From: an uncultured Oscillospiraceae bacterium
Lineage (GTDB): Bacteria > Bacillota > Clostridia > Oscillospirales > Acutalibacteraceae
Assembly: GCA_900542375.1 (NCBI GenBank)
Contig: UQNI01000001.1
Span: 3,033 to 67,032 of the forward strand
Direction: 5' to 3'
DNA: 64,000 nucleotides
Below, piece by piece: positions 8,500-18,864 of the stretch. The notes under the pieces are model-generated. The model had not been told where the DNA came from and did not search any database. It saw only the letters and a program-made list of their open reading frames with translations. The first letter of the stretch is position 1; each line of letters begins with the position of its first letter. Position numbers and translations under genes: made by a program.

Positions 8500-8985
8500 A
8501 TGTCTAAACCAATTTTTTTGACAGAAGAGGGCCTTGCAGCGCTGGAGCAAGAACTGGAAGATTTAAAATCTGTCAAACGTAAAGAAATTGCAGAGAAAAT
8601 TAAAGTCGCACTGTCATTTGGTGACTTGTCTGAAAATAGTGAATATGATGAGGCGAAAAACGACCAAGCCATTGTAGAAGCACGTATTGCAGATATTGAG
8701 GTTATGCTGAAAAACGTGCAAGTCATTGATGAAAGTGAACTTGGCACAGAGAATATCCACATTGGTTCTAAAGTGGAAGTAAAAGTAACTGCGGTGAAAA
8801 ATGGAGAGTCCAGTATTAAAGAATACCGCATTGTAGGTTCTAACGAAGCAAACCCAAAAGCAGGAAGAATTTCTGATGAATCTTTGATTGGAAAATCTTT
8901 ATTGGGACATACTGTAGGAGATAAGGTGGAAGTGGAAGTACCTGCAGGTGTTATGCTTTATGAAGTGTTAAGTATTTCAAAGTAA
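8500..8985 (+). CDS. greA: Transcription elongation factor GreA
   Basis: A 161-residue factor that enters the RNA polymerase secondary channel and stimulates cleavage of backtracked transcripts. ATG 8500 follows AAAGGTGG. The N-terminal antiparallel coiled coil carries the family motif LSFGDLSENSEYDEAKNDQA, whose acidic tip (DLSENSEYDE) coordinates magnesium in the polymerase active site. The C-terminal FKBP-like domain ends with VGDKVEVEVPAGVMLYEVL. The length is standard (about 158-160). It is driven by a consensus promoter and followed by lysS, a common gene pair in Firmicutes. Confidence 0.96.
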   Translation: MSKPIFLTEEGLAALEQELEDLKSVKRKEIAEKIKVALSFGDLSENSEYDEAKNDQAIVEARIADIEVMLKNVQVIDESELGTENIHIGSKVEVKVTAVKNGESSIKEYRIVGSNEANPKAGRISDESLIGKSLLGHTVGDKVEVEVPAGVMLYEVLSISK

Positions 8986-8995
8986 GATTGTAGGG

Positions 8996-9032
8996 GGGCG
9001 GCGTGAGTTTTTCACCCTGCCCTTTTATTTTT
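8996..9032 (+). terminator. Possible intergenic terminator or attenuator between greA and lysS
   Basis: GGGCGGCGTGA pairs with TCACCCTGCCC (two internal mismatches) around a 5-nt loop and runs into a T-rich tract. It would reduce read-through from greA into lysS. Confidence 0.5.
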
Positions 9033-9060
9033 AAGAAGTTTAAAGTAGGGAGAGTATAAC

Positions 9061-10569
9061 ATGAGCGAAAAGGAAAAAGAGGCTATTGTGGAAGAACAGC
9101 AGCAAGATATCAGTGAATTACTTCAAATTCGCCGTGATAAATTGGCTGCATTACAAGCAGAAGGGAACAATCCGTTTTTTGTAAATACTTGCGATAAAGA
9201 TATCAGTGCACAGGAAATTCATGACCGCTTTGAAGAGCTGGAAGGAAAAGATGTGTGCATTGCAGGCCGTATTATGAGCTGGCGTGATATGGGAAAAGCA
9301 AGTTTTATGGATATCCACGACCGTTCAGGACGAATGCAGGTATATTTGAAAATAGATGAAGTTGGAGAGGATGTGTACAAGGGCCTTTCTAATTGGGATT
9401 TAGGTGATATTGCAGAAGTAAAAGGATATGTATTCAGAACACGCCGCGGAGAAATTTCCGTACATGCAAAATCTATTCGTTTGCTTTCCAAATCTTTGCT
9501 TCCATTGCCTGAAAAGTTCCATGGACTTAAGGATACAGACTTAAGATACCGTCAACGCTATGTGGATTTGATTGTAAATCCGGAAGTAAAAGATACTTTT
9601 ATCAAACGCAGTAAAATTATCAGCACTATGCGTTCTGTACTGGATAACTTAGGATTTATTGAGGTGGAAACTCCTATTTTAAACACCATCGCGGGCGGTG
9701 CTGCTGCCAGACCTTTTATTACACATCACAATACATTAAATATGGATTTGTTTTTGCGTATTGCGCCTGAGCTGTATCTGAAACGTCTCATTGTAGGCGG
9801 TATGGAAAAGGTGTATGAAATTGGACGCCAATTCCGTAATGAAGGTATGTCTGTGAAACATAATCCTGAATTTACTACCATTGAACTGTATGAAGCGTAT
9901 ACAGATTACCATGGTATGATGGATATCACAGAGAATTTAATCAATGCTTGTGCACAAGCTGTTTGTGGAAGCGATATCATTACGTATCAAGGGGAAGAAG
10001 TCAATCTGCAAAAACCATTTCGTCGCTTGACCATGATAGAAGCTGTGAAAGAATATACAGGTGTGGATTTTGATGCATTCGTAGGCGACAATGAAAAGGC
10101 CCATGCTGTGGCAAAAGAATTGAATCTGCCTGTTGAAAAGCATCATGTTTGGGGCGATATTTTAAATCTGGCATTTGAAGAAAAAGTAGAAGAAAAACTT
10201 CTGCAGCCAACCTTCATCTGTGATTATCCTGTTGAGGTTTCTCCACTGACAAAACGAAAAGCGGATAGACCCGAACTGGTAGAACGCTTTGAGTTGTTTA
10301 TTACACGCCGCGAATTTGCAAATGCATATACAGAATTAAATGACCCAATAGACCAAAAAGAGCGTTTTGAATATCAAATGAAATTACGCGAACAAGGTGA
10401 TGAAGAGGCCAACCAAATTGATGACGATTTCATTACAGCACTGGAATATGGTATGCCTCCTACCGGTGGTATGGGTATGGGAATTGACCGTTTAGCAATG
10501 CTGTTGACAGATAGTGCATCCATTCGTGATGTATTGCTATTCCCCACAATGAAGCCTTTAAACAATTAA
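9061..10569 (+). CDS. lysS: Lysyl-tRNA synthetase, class II
   Basis: A 502-residue cytoplasmic enzyme charging tRNA-Lys. The N-terminal OB-fold anticodon-binding domain spans about residues 60-170 ([20 protein letters not shown]). The class II core follows, with motif 2 [20 protein letters not shown] near 262 and motif 3 [14 protein letters not shown] near 476. ATG 9061 has GGGAGAG upstream. The length is typical of bacterial LysRS (about 490-505). It is the second gene after greA. Confidence 0.97.
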   Translation: MSEKEKEAIVEEQQQDISELLQIRRDKLAALQAEGNNPFFVNTCDKDISAQEIHDRFEELEGKDVCIAGRIMSWRDMGKASFMDIHDRSGRMQVYLKIDEVGEDVYKGLSNWDLGDIAEVKGYVFRTRRGEISVHAKSIRLLSKSLLPLPEKFHGLKDTDLRYRQRYVDLIVNPEVKDTFIKRSKIISTMRSVLDNLGFIEVETPILNTIAGGAAARPFITHHNTLNMDLFLRIAPELYLKRLIVGGMEKVYEIGRQFRNEGMSVKHNPEFTTIELYEAYTDYHGMMDITENLINACAQAVCGSDIITYQGEEVNLQKPFRRLTMIEAVKEYTGVDFDAFVGDNEKAHAVAKELNLPVEKHHVWGDILNLAFEEKVEEKLLQPTFICDYPVEVSPLTKRKADRPELVERFELFITRREFANAYTELNDPIDQKERFEYQMKLREQGDEEANQIDDDFITALEYGMPPTGGMGMGIDRLAMLLTDSASIRDVLLFPTMKPLNN

Positions 10570-10691
10570 AAAGTACGCAAATCTATATAGGCAATGAGTT
10601 TTTGAGAATTTAAAAAATTTTAGGCCGTATATCTTATTTCATTCGGTAGAAAGAAATAAGCCGATAGTTACAAATATATTATGAATAGATA

Positions 10692-10724
10692 AAATGGGCA
10701 GTCGGATGACCGAACTGCCCATTT
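10692..10724 (+). terminator. Terminator downstream of lysS
   Basis: AAATGGGCAGT pairs with ACTGCCCATTT, with an inner CGG/CCG and a short ATGA loop. It is followed by a modest T-containing tract. Its perfect symmetry would let it work on either strand. Confidence 0.7.
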
Positions 10725-10957
10725 GTATTATTGGTACGAAATAAGTCGACTTTTTACAGGCAGCTATATGAACGGGACAATTTATATACAGCGTAGCTTC
10801 ACCTTAAAAAAGCGGTAATGTAAGCCCTGAACATTTAAGAAATTCTGTGAAATGGCAGTGAGAGTAAAAAAGAGTGAAAGGCATTATTCCAATTAATCAT
10901 TGTCTTTTCTTTGAGTTGTAAATACGCGACTCTTTGATGTTGTCACTTTGCTATTGG

Positions 10958-10986
10958 TTGACATTTATTTCTCAAATTGATATAAT
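10958..10986 (+). promoter_or_regulatory. Consensus sigma-A promoter of the ligase-like gene
   Basis: Perfect TTGACA (10958-10963) and TATAAT (10981-10986) with a 17-nt spacer, 92 nt before the start codon. Confidence 0.85.
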
Positions 10987-11078
10987 ATCTAAGCGTATTT
11001 TCATTATGTAATTTTGTCGTAAAATTTCTTTTACAAAGTAATTTTATGATTTTTATGAAAGGCAATGGGATATAAAAA

Positions 11079-12554
11079 ATGGAAACTTTATATAGAAAAA
11101 CCGAAAAGCCTGTTTTAGTTTTAGAGTTAATTTTTAAGCTTTTATTTATTACTTATGGATTTTTGCAGGCAAGTTCTATCACATTCGGCAATAAAATTAT
11201 TTCCGTTGTTCTTTGGCCGACCATAGCGCTTGGCGGCTTACTCATTCTTTACAGATTTTTATTCTTTAAAAAATATAAAGATTCGACCGGCATATATATT
11301 TTAATCTTTTTTGCGGTCAGTTATGCCATTTCATCAATTTTTATGAGGCAATACGGCGTATCTGAGAACTTTCGCTATCTTGTATTTCTGACTTTACAGT
11401 TCGGCATGCTTTATGCTTACAAAAATGGAGACTGTGTTGACAAGGTTAAAAAGCATTTTCAAATTTGCATGCAGTATGTTTGTTTGGTTACAGCGGTGTT
11501 GGCATTAACCAGTTTTGTATTGATGTTTTCGGGTTATAACAAAGCGTTTGTTTCGCTCGACAATCCAGAGGCTCCGCCTTATTACATAGGTTTTGCAAAT
11601 GGACGTCTTTACGGAGCTTATTGGGATCCCAATATCGGTGCGTTAACAGCAGTTGTTGTTATCTTATTATCAGTATATTTCATCATTAAACATAAGCATT
11701 GGGTGCTGAAAACTTTGCATGCATTGAATTTGACACTTCAGGTGTGTTATGTGGCTTTTTCAGACTCCAGAACCGGCAGAGTAGCACTTTTGACATCAGT
11801 ATTTTGTTTATCTGTTTTCTTATTGCTGAAAAAGGTAAACATAAAAAAGCTTGCGTTAAAAGTTGTGTGTATCATCGCGGCGTCGCTTGTCATTGCTGTT
11901 GCTGCTTATGAATTGCCTGCGGGAATTCAATCGGGTTACAATTTAACCGTGCAAAGTATGATGAAAGATGATGGTAATGTAGATTCCCCTGATAAGCCGA
12001 ACTCACTGGTAATTGAGCGTGGCGGTGAACTTGAGACTGACCCGTCAAACAGACGTTTTGACATTTGGGAAAGCGCTGTCGACATATTCAAATCATCACC
12101 AATTTACGGCGCTTCTCGTGGAAACCTTTTGAAGTATGTAGAAGCTGAATTGCCGACATCTTACCTTATTACAAATGATTATATTCATTTTTCAAGTATG
12201 CATAATGTGTTCTTTGAAATTTTAGCAAGCCAGGGTATTTTAGGTATTGTTCCATTTTTGGCATTTGCACTTTTAATCGTAATACATCTATTCAGAAACA
12301 GAAAATTATTATTTGAAAGTGAAGAATTCAGTGCATTTGCGGCTATTTTGGCATGTATGGTTGCTGTTTGCACAGCAAGCATGTTTATCATTGAAATTGT
12401 ATATGTCGTATCTCCGGCATCGTCGGTGTTCTGGATTGGTTTGGGTTACATGAACAAATTTATTTCAAGCAAAAATGGTGATGTGTCGTTCATAAAGAAA
12501 TGGTTTCAAAAGAAAAAGTCTGAAATCAAAAAATCTGAAACCCAAAAGTCGTGA
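11079..12554 (+). CDS. O-antigen ligase / Wzy-like polytopic membrane protein
   Basis: A 491-residue protein with about ten to twelve hydrophobic segments and one large extracellular loop (about residues 285-370), the layout of the WaaL/Wzy (O-antigen ligase) superfamily. The loop contains NRRFDIWESAVDIFKSSPIY and the later HNVFFEILASQGILGIVPF, both typical of the family (R..W..A, and an H-N motif before a helix). Such enzymes polymerise or transfer lipid-linked glycans outside the membrane. In a Gram-positive the product would be a capsular or wall polysaccharide. The tail is Lys/Glu/Ser repeats. No other glycan gene is adjacent, so the gene stands alone between lysS and ilvD. Confidence 0.8.
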   Translation: METLYRKTEKPVLVLELIFKLLFITYGFLQASSITFGNKIISVVLWPTIALGGLLILYRFLFFKKYKDSTGIYILIFFAVSYAISSIFMRQYGVSENFRYLVFLTLQFGMLYAYKNGDCVDKVKKHFQICMQYVCLVTAVLALTSFVLMFSGYNKAFVSLDNPEAPPYYIGFANGRLYGAYWDPNIGALTAVVVILLSVYFIIKHKHWVLKTLHALNLTLQVCYVAFSDSRTGRVALLTSVFCLSVFLLLKKVNIKKLALKVVCIIAASLVIAVAAYELPAGIQSGYNLTVQSMMKDDGNVDSPDKPNSLVIERGGELETDPSNRRFDIWESAVDIFKSSPIYGASRGNLLKYVEAELPTSYLITNDYIHFSSMHNVFFEILASQGILGIVPFLAFALLIVIHLFRNRKLLFESEEFSAFAAILACMVAVCTASMFIIEIVYVVSPASSVFWIGLGYMNKFISSKNGDVSFIKKWFQKKKSEIKKSETQKS

Positions 12555-12706
12555 GCTTTTATGACATAGACATGATGGTGATTTTAGTTGCTATATGAAT
12601 GGTTACAAACTACAACATTACGCTACCAAAATATGAAACCTGAATATTTCCGCAATAAAATCAAGAGACTAAATTTCATATAATTAAGAAAAGAGATGAC
12701 ACAATC

Positions 12707-14362
12707 ATGAGAAGTGATTTAATGAAAGGCGGTCCCAGCCGTGCACCTCAGCGTTCTTTATTGCGTGCATTGGGACTTTCGGACATGGAGTTGACACGTC
12801 CGTTTATTGGTGTGGTTTGTTCTAAGAGTGATTATATTCCGGGTCATAAACACTTGGGAGAAATCGCGGAAGCAGTAAAAGCAGGAATTCGCAATGCAGG
12901 CGGAGTTCCGTTTGAATTTGAAACCATTGGTGTTTGCGATGGATTGGCAATGGGACATCAAGGTATGAAATATTCTCTATGCTCCCGTGAATTAATTGCG
13001 GACTCTATTGAAGTCATGCTGACAGCTCATCCTTTAGATGCGGTTGTGTTTATTCCAAACTGCGATAAAATTGTACCCGGCATGGTTATGGCAGCGTGCC
13101 GTTTGAATTTACCAAGTATTTTTGTAAGTGGTGGACCAATGCTTCCGGGCAAACATAAAGATACTCGTTTCGGACTTTCTGAAATGTTTGAAGCAGTTGG
13201 CAGTTATGCGTCCGGAAAAATTGATTTGGACGAATTGACAGATATGGAAAAATCAGCTTGTCCAAGCTGCGGTTCTTGTTCCGGCATGTATACGGCAAAT
13301 TCTATGAACTGTTTAACTGAAGCGATAGGATTGGCTTTACCCGGAAATGGCAGCATTCCTGCGGTCATGTCTGCCAGAACTGCACTTGCAAAGCAAGCAG
13401 GTGAACGCATTATGGAATTGCTGAAACAAAATCTTCGTCCAAAAGACATTCTAAATGAAAAAGCATTTGAAAATGCGTTAAGAAGCGATATGGCTCTGGG
13501 TTGCTCCAGCAATACCGTTTTGCATTTGCTTGCCATTGCATATGAAGCAGGTGTGAATGTAACGATGGATTTGATTGATGAAATCAGCAAAACAACACCT
13601 CAGCTTTGCAAACTAAATCCTGCAAGCGAAGTGTTTATTACGGATTTAAATGAAGTGGGCGGTATTCAATCTGTACTGAAAGAACTTGCAAAAGCAGGAT
13701 TGGTACATACGGATATTCCAACAGTCAGTGGTACGGTTGGTGAGAGAATGCAGAATTATCCTGCGGCTGATGGTGAGGTTATTCGTACTATTGAAAATGC
13801 TTTCCGTAAAGATGGCGGTATTGCTATCTTGAAAGGCAATATTGCACCGGAAGGCGCAGTTGTAAAACAAGGTGCGGTTGCACCTGAAATGATGGTTCAC
13901 AGTGGTCCTGCACGTTGCTTTAACTGTGAAGAGGATGCCTCAGAAGCAATTCTTGGCGGTAAAATTAAAGCAGGTGATGTTGTAATTATTCGTTATGAAG
14001 GACCAAAAGGCGGTCCTGGTATGCGTGAAATGTTACAGCCAACCGCGGCCATTACAGGTATGGGACTGGGTGCCAGCGTTGCACTGATTACAGACGGACG
14101 TTTTTCGGGTGCTACCCGAGGCGCTTCTATCGGACACGTTTCTCCTGAAGCTGCAGCAGGCGGTGTAATTGCGTTGATTGAAGATGACGACATCGTTGAT
14201 ATCAATATCACAGAACGTAAGCTGGATGTTCGTGTAAGTGAGCAAGAGCTTGCAGAAAGAAAGAAACGTTGGAAAGCTCCAGAAAAAGAACTGACAGGTT
14301 ATATCAAACGCTATGCACAGCATGTAACCTCAGGTTCTCGCGGTGCTGTATTCGAAAAATAA
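12707..14362 (+). CDS. ilvD: Dihydroxy-acid dehydratase
   Basis: A 551-residue iron-sulfur enzyme of isoleucine, valine and pantothenate synthesis. It dehydrates dihydroxy acids to the 2-oxo acids. Visible signatures are [12 protein letters not shown] near residue 38, [11 protein letters not shown] near 116-126, [18 protein letters not shown] at 185-202 and the C-terminal [20 protein letters not shown]. The cysteines of these motifs are the cluster ligands in the family. The start ATG 12707 matches the usual N-terminus ([19 protein letters not shown]). It precedes leuCD in the same direction but is separated from them by a terminator and a promoter. Confidence 0.96.
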   Translation: MRSDLMKGGPSRAPQRSLLRALGLSDMELTRPFIGVVCSKSDYIPGHKHLGEIAEAVKAGIRNAGGVPFEFETIGVCDGLAMGHQGMKYSLCSRELIADSIEVMLTAHPLDAVVFIPNCDKIVPGMVMAACRLNLPSIFVSGGPMLPGKHKDTRFGLSEMFEAVGSYASGKIDLDELTDMEKSACPSCGSCSGMYTANSMNCLTEAIGLALPGNGSIPAVMSARTALAKQAGERIMELLKQNLRPKDILNEKAFENALRSDMALGCSSNTVLHLLAIAYEAGVNVTMDLIDEISKTTPQLCKLNPASEVFITDLNEVGGIQSVLKELAKAGLVHTDIPTVSGTVGERMQNYPAADGEVIRTIENAFRKDGGIAILKGNIAPEGAVVKQGAVAPEMMVHSGPARCFNCEEDASEAILGGKIKAGDVVIIRYEGPKGGPGMREMLQPTAAITGMGLGASVALITDGRFSGATRGASIGHVSPEAAAGGVIALIEDDDIVDINITERKLDVRVSEQELAERKKRWKAPEKELTGYIKRYAQHVTSGSRGAVFEK

Positions 14363-14383
14363 AGACACGTATTATTTTGTCGG

Positions 14384-14416
14384 CACAGTACCCGTAAAAC
14401 GGTACTGTGTTTTTTT
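14384..14416 (+). terminator. Rho-independent terminator after ilvD
   Basis: CACAGTACC pairs with GGTACTGTG around an 8-nt loop and is followed by seven T. Confidence 0.88.
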
Positions 14417-14422
14417 GTGAAG

Positions 14423-14451
14423 TTGAAAAAAGATGAAAAAAACAGTATAAT
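14423..14451 (+). promoter_or_regulatory. Sigma-A promoter of leuCD
   Basis: TTGAAA (14423-14428) and TATAAT (14446-14451) with a 17-nt spacer, directly after the ilvD terminator. The leader to leuC is about 35 nt, too short for a T-box or peptide attenuator. Confidence 0.75.
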
Positions 14452-14492
14452 AGATAGAAATGATTATGAGTTTGAATGAGGGGGAAATAGAA

Positions 14493-15755
14493 ATGGGCAT
14501 GACCATGACACAAAAAATTCTTGCTGCACATGCCGGGTTGGACTCTGTAAAAGCAGGTCAATTAATTGAAGCCAACTTGGACATTGTATTAGGCAATGAT
14601 ATTACAAGCCCAGTTGCAATCAATGAATTTGAAAAATGTGGTGCCAAAGGCGTATTTAATAAAGAAAGAATTGCGCTTGTAATGGACCACTTTACACCAA
14701 ATAAGGATATTAAGGCTGCAGAACAATGCCGTCAGGTAAGAAATTTTGCAGATAAATATGATATTAAGAATTATTTTGATGTAGGGCAAATGGGCATTGA
14801 GCATGCACTTCTCCCTGAGCAAGGGGTTGTAGGTCCGGGCGATGTTATTATTGGCGCGGATTCACACACTTGTACTTATGGCGCTTTAGGTGCATTTTCC
14901 ACAGGTGTAGGTTCTACAGATATGGCTTGCGGTATGATAACAGGAAAAGCCTGGTTTAAGGTACCATCTGCAATTAAAGTAGAACTTGTAGGAAAACTTC
15001 AAAAATATGTAAGCGGTAAAGATGTTATTTTGCACTTGATTGGTAAAATTGGCGTAGATGGCGCTTTATACCGTTCTTTAGAGTTTACAGGAGAAGGTGT
15101 TGCAAGTTTGTCCATGGACGACCGTCTTTGCATTGCAAATATGGCAATTGAAGCAGGCGCCAAAAATGGTATCTTCCCGGTAGATGATGTGACACTGGAA
15201 TATTGTAAAGACAGATGCCAGAGAGAGCCTAGAATTTTTCAGGCAGACGCGGATGCAGAGTACGATGAAACCATTGTAATTGACCTTTCTGCGTTGCGCC
15301 CTACAGTGGCATTTCCTCATTTACCTGAAAATACCAAGACCATTGACGAAATTGGCGAAAACGAAATTAAAATTGACCAAGTAGTAATTGGTTCCTGCAC
15401 CAATGGCAGAATTGAAGACTTGGAAGTGACCGCTGAGATTTTAAAAGGCAAAAAAGTTGCCAAACATGTAAGATGTATCATTATTCCGGGTACACAGTCC
15501 ATTTATTTGGAGGCGATTCGCAGAGGTTGGGTAGAAATCTTCATCGAAGCAGGCGCAGTATTTTCTACACCAACATGCGGTCCTTGTCTGGGCGGACACA
15601 TGGGCATTCTGGGCAAAGGCGAGCGTGCGGTTTCAACAACAAACCGTAACTTTGTGGGACGTATGGGCCACATCGATTCAGAAATTTACTTGTCCAGTCC
15701 GGCAGTTGCTGCTGCAAGTGCATTGACCGGTTATATTACAGACCCAACCAAATAA
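14493..15755 (+). CDS. leuC: 3-isopropylmalate dehydratase large subunit
   Basis: A 420-residue subunit of isopropylmalate isomerase in leucine synthesis, an aconitase-fold enzyme with a [4Fe-4S] cluster. ATG 14493 is preferred over ATG 14460: GAGGGGG lies just upstream and homologues begin [15 protein letters not shown]. Cluster ligands appear in [13 protein letters not shown] and in [19 protein letters not shown]. The active-site stretch [20 protein letters not shown] is present. The length fits the archaeal/clostridial type (about 418-420) that pairs with a short LeuD. leuD begins 16 nt downstream. Confidence 0.96.
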   Translation: MGMTMTQKILAAHAGLDSVKAGQLIEANLDIVLGNDITSPVAINEFEKCGAKGVFNKERIALVMDHFTPNKDIKAAEQCRQVRNFADKYDIKNYFDVGQMGIEHALLPEQGVVGPGDVIIGADSHTCTYGALGAFSTGVGSTDMACGMITGKAWFKVPSAIKVELVGKLQKYVSGKDVILHLIGKIGVDGALYRSLEFTGEGVASLSMDDRLCIANMAIEAGAKNGIFPVDDVTLEYCKDRCQREPRIFQADADAEYDETIVIDLSALRPTVAFPHLPENTKTIDEIGENEIKIDQVVIGSCTNGRIEDLEVTAEILKGKKVAKHVRCIIIPGTQSIYLEAIRRGWVEIFIEAGAVFSTPTCGPCLGGHMGILGKGERAVSTTNRNFVGRMGHIDSEIYLSSPAVAAASALTGYITDPTK

Positions 15756-15771
15756 AAAGGAGGCTTTCCAT

Positions 15772-16254
15772 ATGAACGCACATGGTATTGTACATAAGTA
15801 TGGCGATAATGTTGATACAGACGTAATTATCCCTGCCCGTTATTTGAATACCGCTTCCCACAGTGAGCTGGCTGCTCATTGTATGGAAGATATTGATAAG
15901 GATTTTGTAAACAAAGTAAAACAAGGCGATATCATTGTTGCCAATAAAAACTTTGGCTGCGGTTCTTCTCGTGAACATGCTCCCATCGCGATTAAAGCAA
16001 GCGGCATTTCTTGTGTAATCGCAAGCACATTTGCACGTATCTTTTATCGCAATTCTATTAATATCGGCCTTGCAATTTTAGAATGTGATGAGGCAGCAAA
16101 AGATATTAAAGACGGTGATGAAGTAAAAGTAGATTTTGATACAGGTGTAATCGAAAACGTTACTACGGGAAAAACATACCAGGCAGAACCATTCCCGCCG
16201 TTTATTCAAAATATTATTTCCAAAGGCGGATTACTGAAAAGTATAGGAAAATAA
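15772..16254 (+). CDS. leuD: 3-isopropylmalate dehydratase small subunit
   Basis: A 160-residue swivelling subunit that completes the LeuC active site. Signatures are [18 protein letters not shown] at the N-terminus and [19 protein letters not shown] near residue 62. The short form (about 160-165) matches the LeuC subtype next to it. AAAGGAGG precedes ATG 15772. leuC and leuD form one operon. leuA, leuB and ilvBNC are not in the window. Confidence 0.96.
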   Translation: MNAHGIVHKYGDNVDTDVIIPARYLNTASHSELAAHCMEDIDKDFVNKVKQGDIIVANKNFGCGSSREHAPIAIKASGISCVIASTFARIFYRNSINIGLAILECDEAAKDIKDGDEVKVDFDTGVIENVTTGKTYQAEPFPPFIQNIISKGGLLKSIGK

Positions 16255-16410
16255 TGAGAAGGAGTATTTCTGAAATACATTAGTATTTTGGTTATACTCT
16301 TTTGTTGTTTTATAGACAGAAAAACGGAAAAGCTTTATAAAATATTCATAAATATCAAGCGATTTTCTATTATAATGAAGCTATCAAGATACTAAAGAGA
16401 GGAATCGGTT

Positions 16411-17103
16411 ATGATGTCGGCAGGTAAAATATTAGTAGTGGATGACGACCAGAATATTTGCGAATTATTGCGTTTATATATTGAAAAAGAAGGCTTTGAA
16501 GTCCGTATTGCCAATGACGGTCGCAAAGCATTGGAGATTTTTGAAGAGCAGAATCCCGATTTGATTATGCTGGATATTATGTTGCCGGAATTGGACGGTT
16601 GGCAGGTGTGCAGAGAAATCAGAAAGAAATCTCAATGTCCTATCATTATGCTGACTGCGAAAGGTGAGGTATTTGATAAAGTACTTGGCCTTGAATTAGG
16701 TGCGGACGACTATGTGGTAAAACCGTTTGAAACCAAAGAAGTAGTTGCCCGCATTAAGGCTGTTTTACGCCGCTACGGAAGCAATGCTGAGGAGCAGGTA
16801 AAAGAAGTGCGTTACGATAAATTAAGCATCAACTTGACCAATTATGAGTTGAAGGTGGATGGTGTGGCAATTGATACACCTCCCAAGGAGATGGAATTGA
16901 TTTACCATTTGGCCAGCAATCCCAACCGTGTATTTACTCGTGACCAGCTTTTGGATGAAGTATGGGGATTTGATTATTACGGAGATTCCCGTACCGTTGA
17001 CGTGCACGTAAAACGTTTAAGAGAAAAGCTAGAGGGCGTTTCTGATAAATGGGCGCTGAAAACTGTTTGGGGTGTTGGTTACAAATTTGAGCTGAAAGAA
17101 TAA
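16411..17103 (+). CDS. OmpR/PhoB-family response regulator
   Basis: A 230-residue regulator. The receiver domain (1-120) has the acidic pair DDD, the phospho-acceptor Asp in LIMLDIMLPELDGWQV (about residue 55), the conserved Thr in MLTAKGE and the Lys in YVVKPFE. The C-terminal winged helix (about 130-228) has VFTRDQLLDEVWGFDYYGDS and RTVDVHVKRLREKLE. The start is ATG 16411 or the next codon, behind AGAGAGG. It is paired with the kinase that begins 17 nt downstream. Two direct repeats, TTTATAA and TTCATAA with 11-bp periodicity, lie upstream at 16334-16351. They resemble PhoP-type half-sites and could mediate autoregulation. Confidence 0.93.
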   Translation: MMSAGKILVVDDDQNICELLRLYIEKEGFEVRIANDGRKALEIFEEQNPDLIMLDIMLPELDGWQVCREIRKKSQCPIIMLTAKGEVFDKVLGLELGADDYVVKPFETKEVVARIKAVLRRYGSNAEEQVKEVRYDKLSINLTNYELKVDGVAIDTPPKEMELIYHLASNPNRVFTRDQLLDEVWGFDYYGDSRTVDVHVKRLREKLEGVSDKWALKTVWGVGYKFELKE

Positions 17104-17120
17104 AGAGAGGGCTGTTTTGA

Positions 17121-18788
17121 TTGAAAAAGAGCTTGTTTAAGAAATACTTAAGTGTAACATCTATTATCATTGTGGTTAGCTTTTTATTCTTAGGCACCGT
17201 TATGATTGTATTTATTGCTCGCTACTTCCAGTCTGAAAAGCAGGCGCAGTTAACCCAGAATGCAAAAAGTATGGCAAGCATTGCAGGTCAAAGCGTTGTT
17301 ATGATGCAAGATAATCAATACTTAATCGACGGTTCCAGAATGGCTTTATTTATTAAGGCTTTTTCGGAGAATGTGGATGCTGATTTTTTCTTGGTGGATC
17401 AGTCCGGTGCTGAAATGATTTCTACCTACAGCATTGAAGAAGATGAAAATCCCAGTGCAGATATCAAATCCAGGAAAAATATCAGTTCTGAAGCCATGCA
17501 GCAAGCATTATCCGGATATTTTTCCGCTACAGGTACTATGAATGGGTTGTATAGCAGTAATTACTATATTATTGGGGTACCGATTGTTACCACCAATTCA
17601 TCGGGTCAACAAGTGGCGATAGGAGCTGTATTTGCTGCATCTGACCTGAAGGTATTGGATGTATTCAGAGATGAAACCATTAAAATGTTTTTATTGGCGG
17701 CTGTTGCAGCATTTATGGTATCTTTTTGCATTGTTTGGACATTCTCGTACAAATTGGCAAAACCACTGCGAGAAATGGCAATTGCAACCAAACACTTTGG
17801 AGAAGGAGATTTCTCGGTTCGTGTTCCTGTTGAAAGTCAGGATGAAATTGGAGAGCTGGCATCTGCATTTAACCAAATGGCGGAAACATTGGCGGCAGGT
17901 GAAAGTATGAGGCGCAATTTTATTGCCAATACTTCTCATGAGCTGAAAACACCTATGACAACCATTGCAGGATTTGTGGATGGTATTCTGGATGGTACCA
18001 TTCCCGAAGAAAAACGCAATCATTATTTGAAAATTGTTTCTCAGGAAGTAAAACGTTTGTCCCGTTTGGTAAAGACCATGTTGGATCTTTCTAAAATTGA
18101 CAGCGGTGAAATGAAACTGCGCCTTACTCGCTTTGATTTAAGTAATACCGTATTTGTTACGTTGCTATCGTTTGAAAAAGCCATAGAAGACAAAAAAATA
18201 GAAATTCGTGGTTTGGAAACCGCCTCCAGTTTATTTGTAGACGGTGACCCTGATATGATACATCAGGTTTTATATAATTTATTGGAAAATGCAGTAAAGT
18301 TTACGAATGTAGAAGGTTACATTGACATACGCTTAGCAGAAACCAATGACCGTGTAACAGTCACCATTAAGAACAGTGGTCCGGGTATTCCTGCGGATGA
18401 AGTGGCTATGATATTTGACCGTTTTTATAAAACGGATAAATCTCGCAGTCAAGATAAAAACGGAATGGGCCTTGGGCTTTATATTGTTCGTACCATCATC
18501 CGTCTGCATGGCGGTGAAATTAGTGTTAGCAGTGTTGAGAATGAATTTTGCCAATTTGAATTTTGGCTGCCTAAGAAGATAAAAGATTTAAATTCAGATA
18601 AAGGAAAAGACAGTAAAGAACCAAAAGACAGCAAGTGGAATAATCCTCTAAAAAGTGATAGCAAGCAAGTAAAAACAGATAAGAAAGCGAAGAAAAAAGA
18701 AGAAGCAGATTCTGCGCCTGAGGTCATTGAAGTGACAGATGTAGAAATTGTAGAAAAACCAAAAGATGACGATGCTGCACTGCATTGA
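17121..18788 (+). CDS. Sensor histidine kinase (PhoR/ResE-like)
   Basis: A 555-residue membrane sensor. TTG 17121 is the start, after GAGAGGG. A first transmembrane helix (about 12-34) is followed by an extracellular sensor domain (35-190) and a second helix (about 193-213). The HAMP linker lies around 215-265 (LAKPLREMAIATKHFGEGDF). The HisKA motif FIANTSHELKTPMTTIAGF is near 273, and the HATPase boxes are NLLENAVKF, GPGIP, FDRFYKTD and GMGLGLYIVRTI. The C-terminal ~65 residues are a Lys/Asp/Glu-rich tail not usual for the family. It is the partner of the preceding regulator. The operon context with HtrA suggests envelope stress or phosphate sensing, but the signal is not shown. Confidence 0.93.
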   Translation: MKKSLFKKYLSVTSIIIVVSFLFLGTVMIVFIARYFQSEKQAQLTQNAKSMASIAGQSVVMMQDNQYLIDGSRMALFIKAFSENVDADFFLVDQSGAEMISTYSIEEDENPSADIKSRKNISSEAMQQALSGYFSATGTMNGLYSSNYYIIGVPIVTTNSSGQQVAIGAVFAASDLKVLDVFRDETIKMFLLAAVAAFMVSFCIVWTFSYKLAKPLREMAIATKHFGEGDFSVRVPVESQDEIGELASAFNQMAETLAAGESMRRNFIANTSHELKTPMTTIAGFVDGILDGTIPEEKRNHYLKIVSQEVKRLSRLVKTMLDLSKIDSGEMKLRLTRFDLSNTVFVTLLSFEKAIEDKKIEIRGLETASSLFVDGDPDMIHQVLYNLLENAVKFTNVEGYIDIRLAETNDRVTVTIKNSGPGIPADEVAMIFDRFYKTDKSRSQDKNGMGLGLYIVRTIIRLHGGEISVSSVENEFCQFEFWLPKKIKDLNSDKGKDSKEPKDSKWNNPLKSDSKQVKTDKKAKKKEEADSAPEVIEVTDVEIVEKPKDDDAALH

Positions 18789-18797
18789 TGTGTAATG

Positions 18798-18834
18798 AAC
18801 AGTAGGGTAAACATAGTTTTGCCCTACTGTTTGT
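18798..18834 (+). terminator. Terminator after the two-component operon
   Basis: AACAGTAGGG and CCCTACTGTT arms with inner TAAA/TTTG pairing and a short loop. The T tail is weak, so read-through to htrA is possible. Confidence 0.65.
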
Positions 18835-18864
18835 CATCAGATACTATTGATAAGAGGTGTATAC

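Larger units (their letters stand above)
10570..11078. other. Long intergenic region between lysS and the ligase-like gene
   Basis: A 509-nt stretch without a credible coding frame. It holds an 8-bp hairpin (CTTATTTC/GAAATAAG, about 10630-10670), one strong terminator (10692-10724) and one consensus promoter (10958-10986), listed separately. Bases 10730-10950 show nothing I recognise. Confidence 0.6.

Noticed and set aside
12555..12706. T-box or peptide attenuator before ilvD
   Set aside because: No GGTGG-type antiterminator motif, no Leu/Ile/Val-rich leader frame and no terminator hairpin were found.
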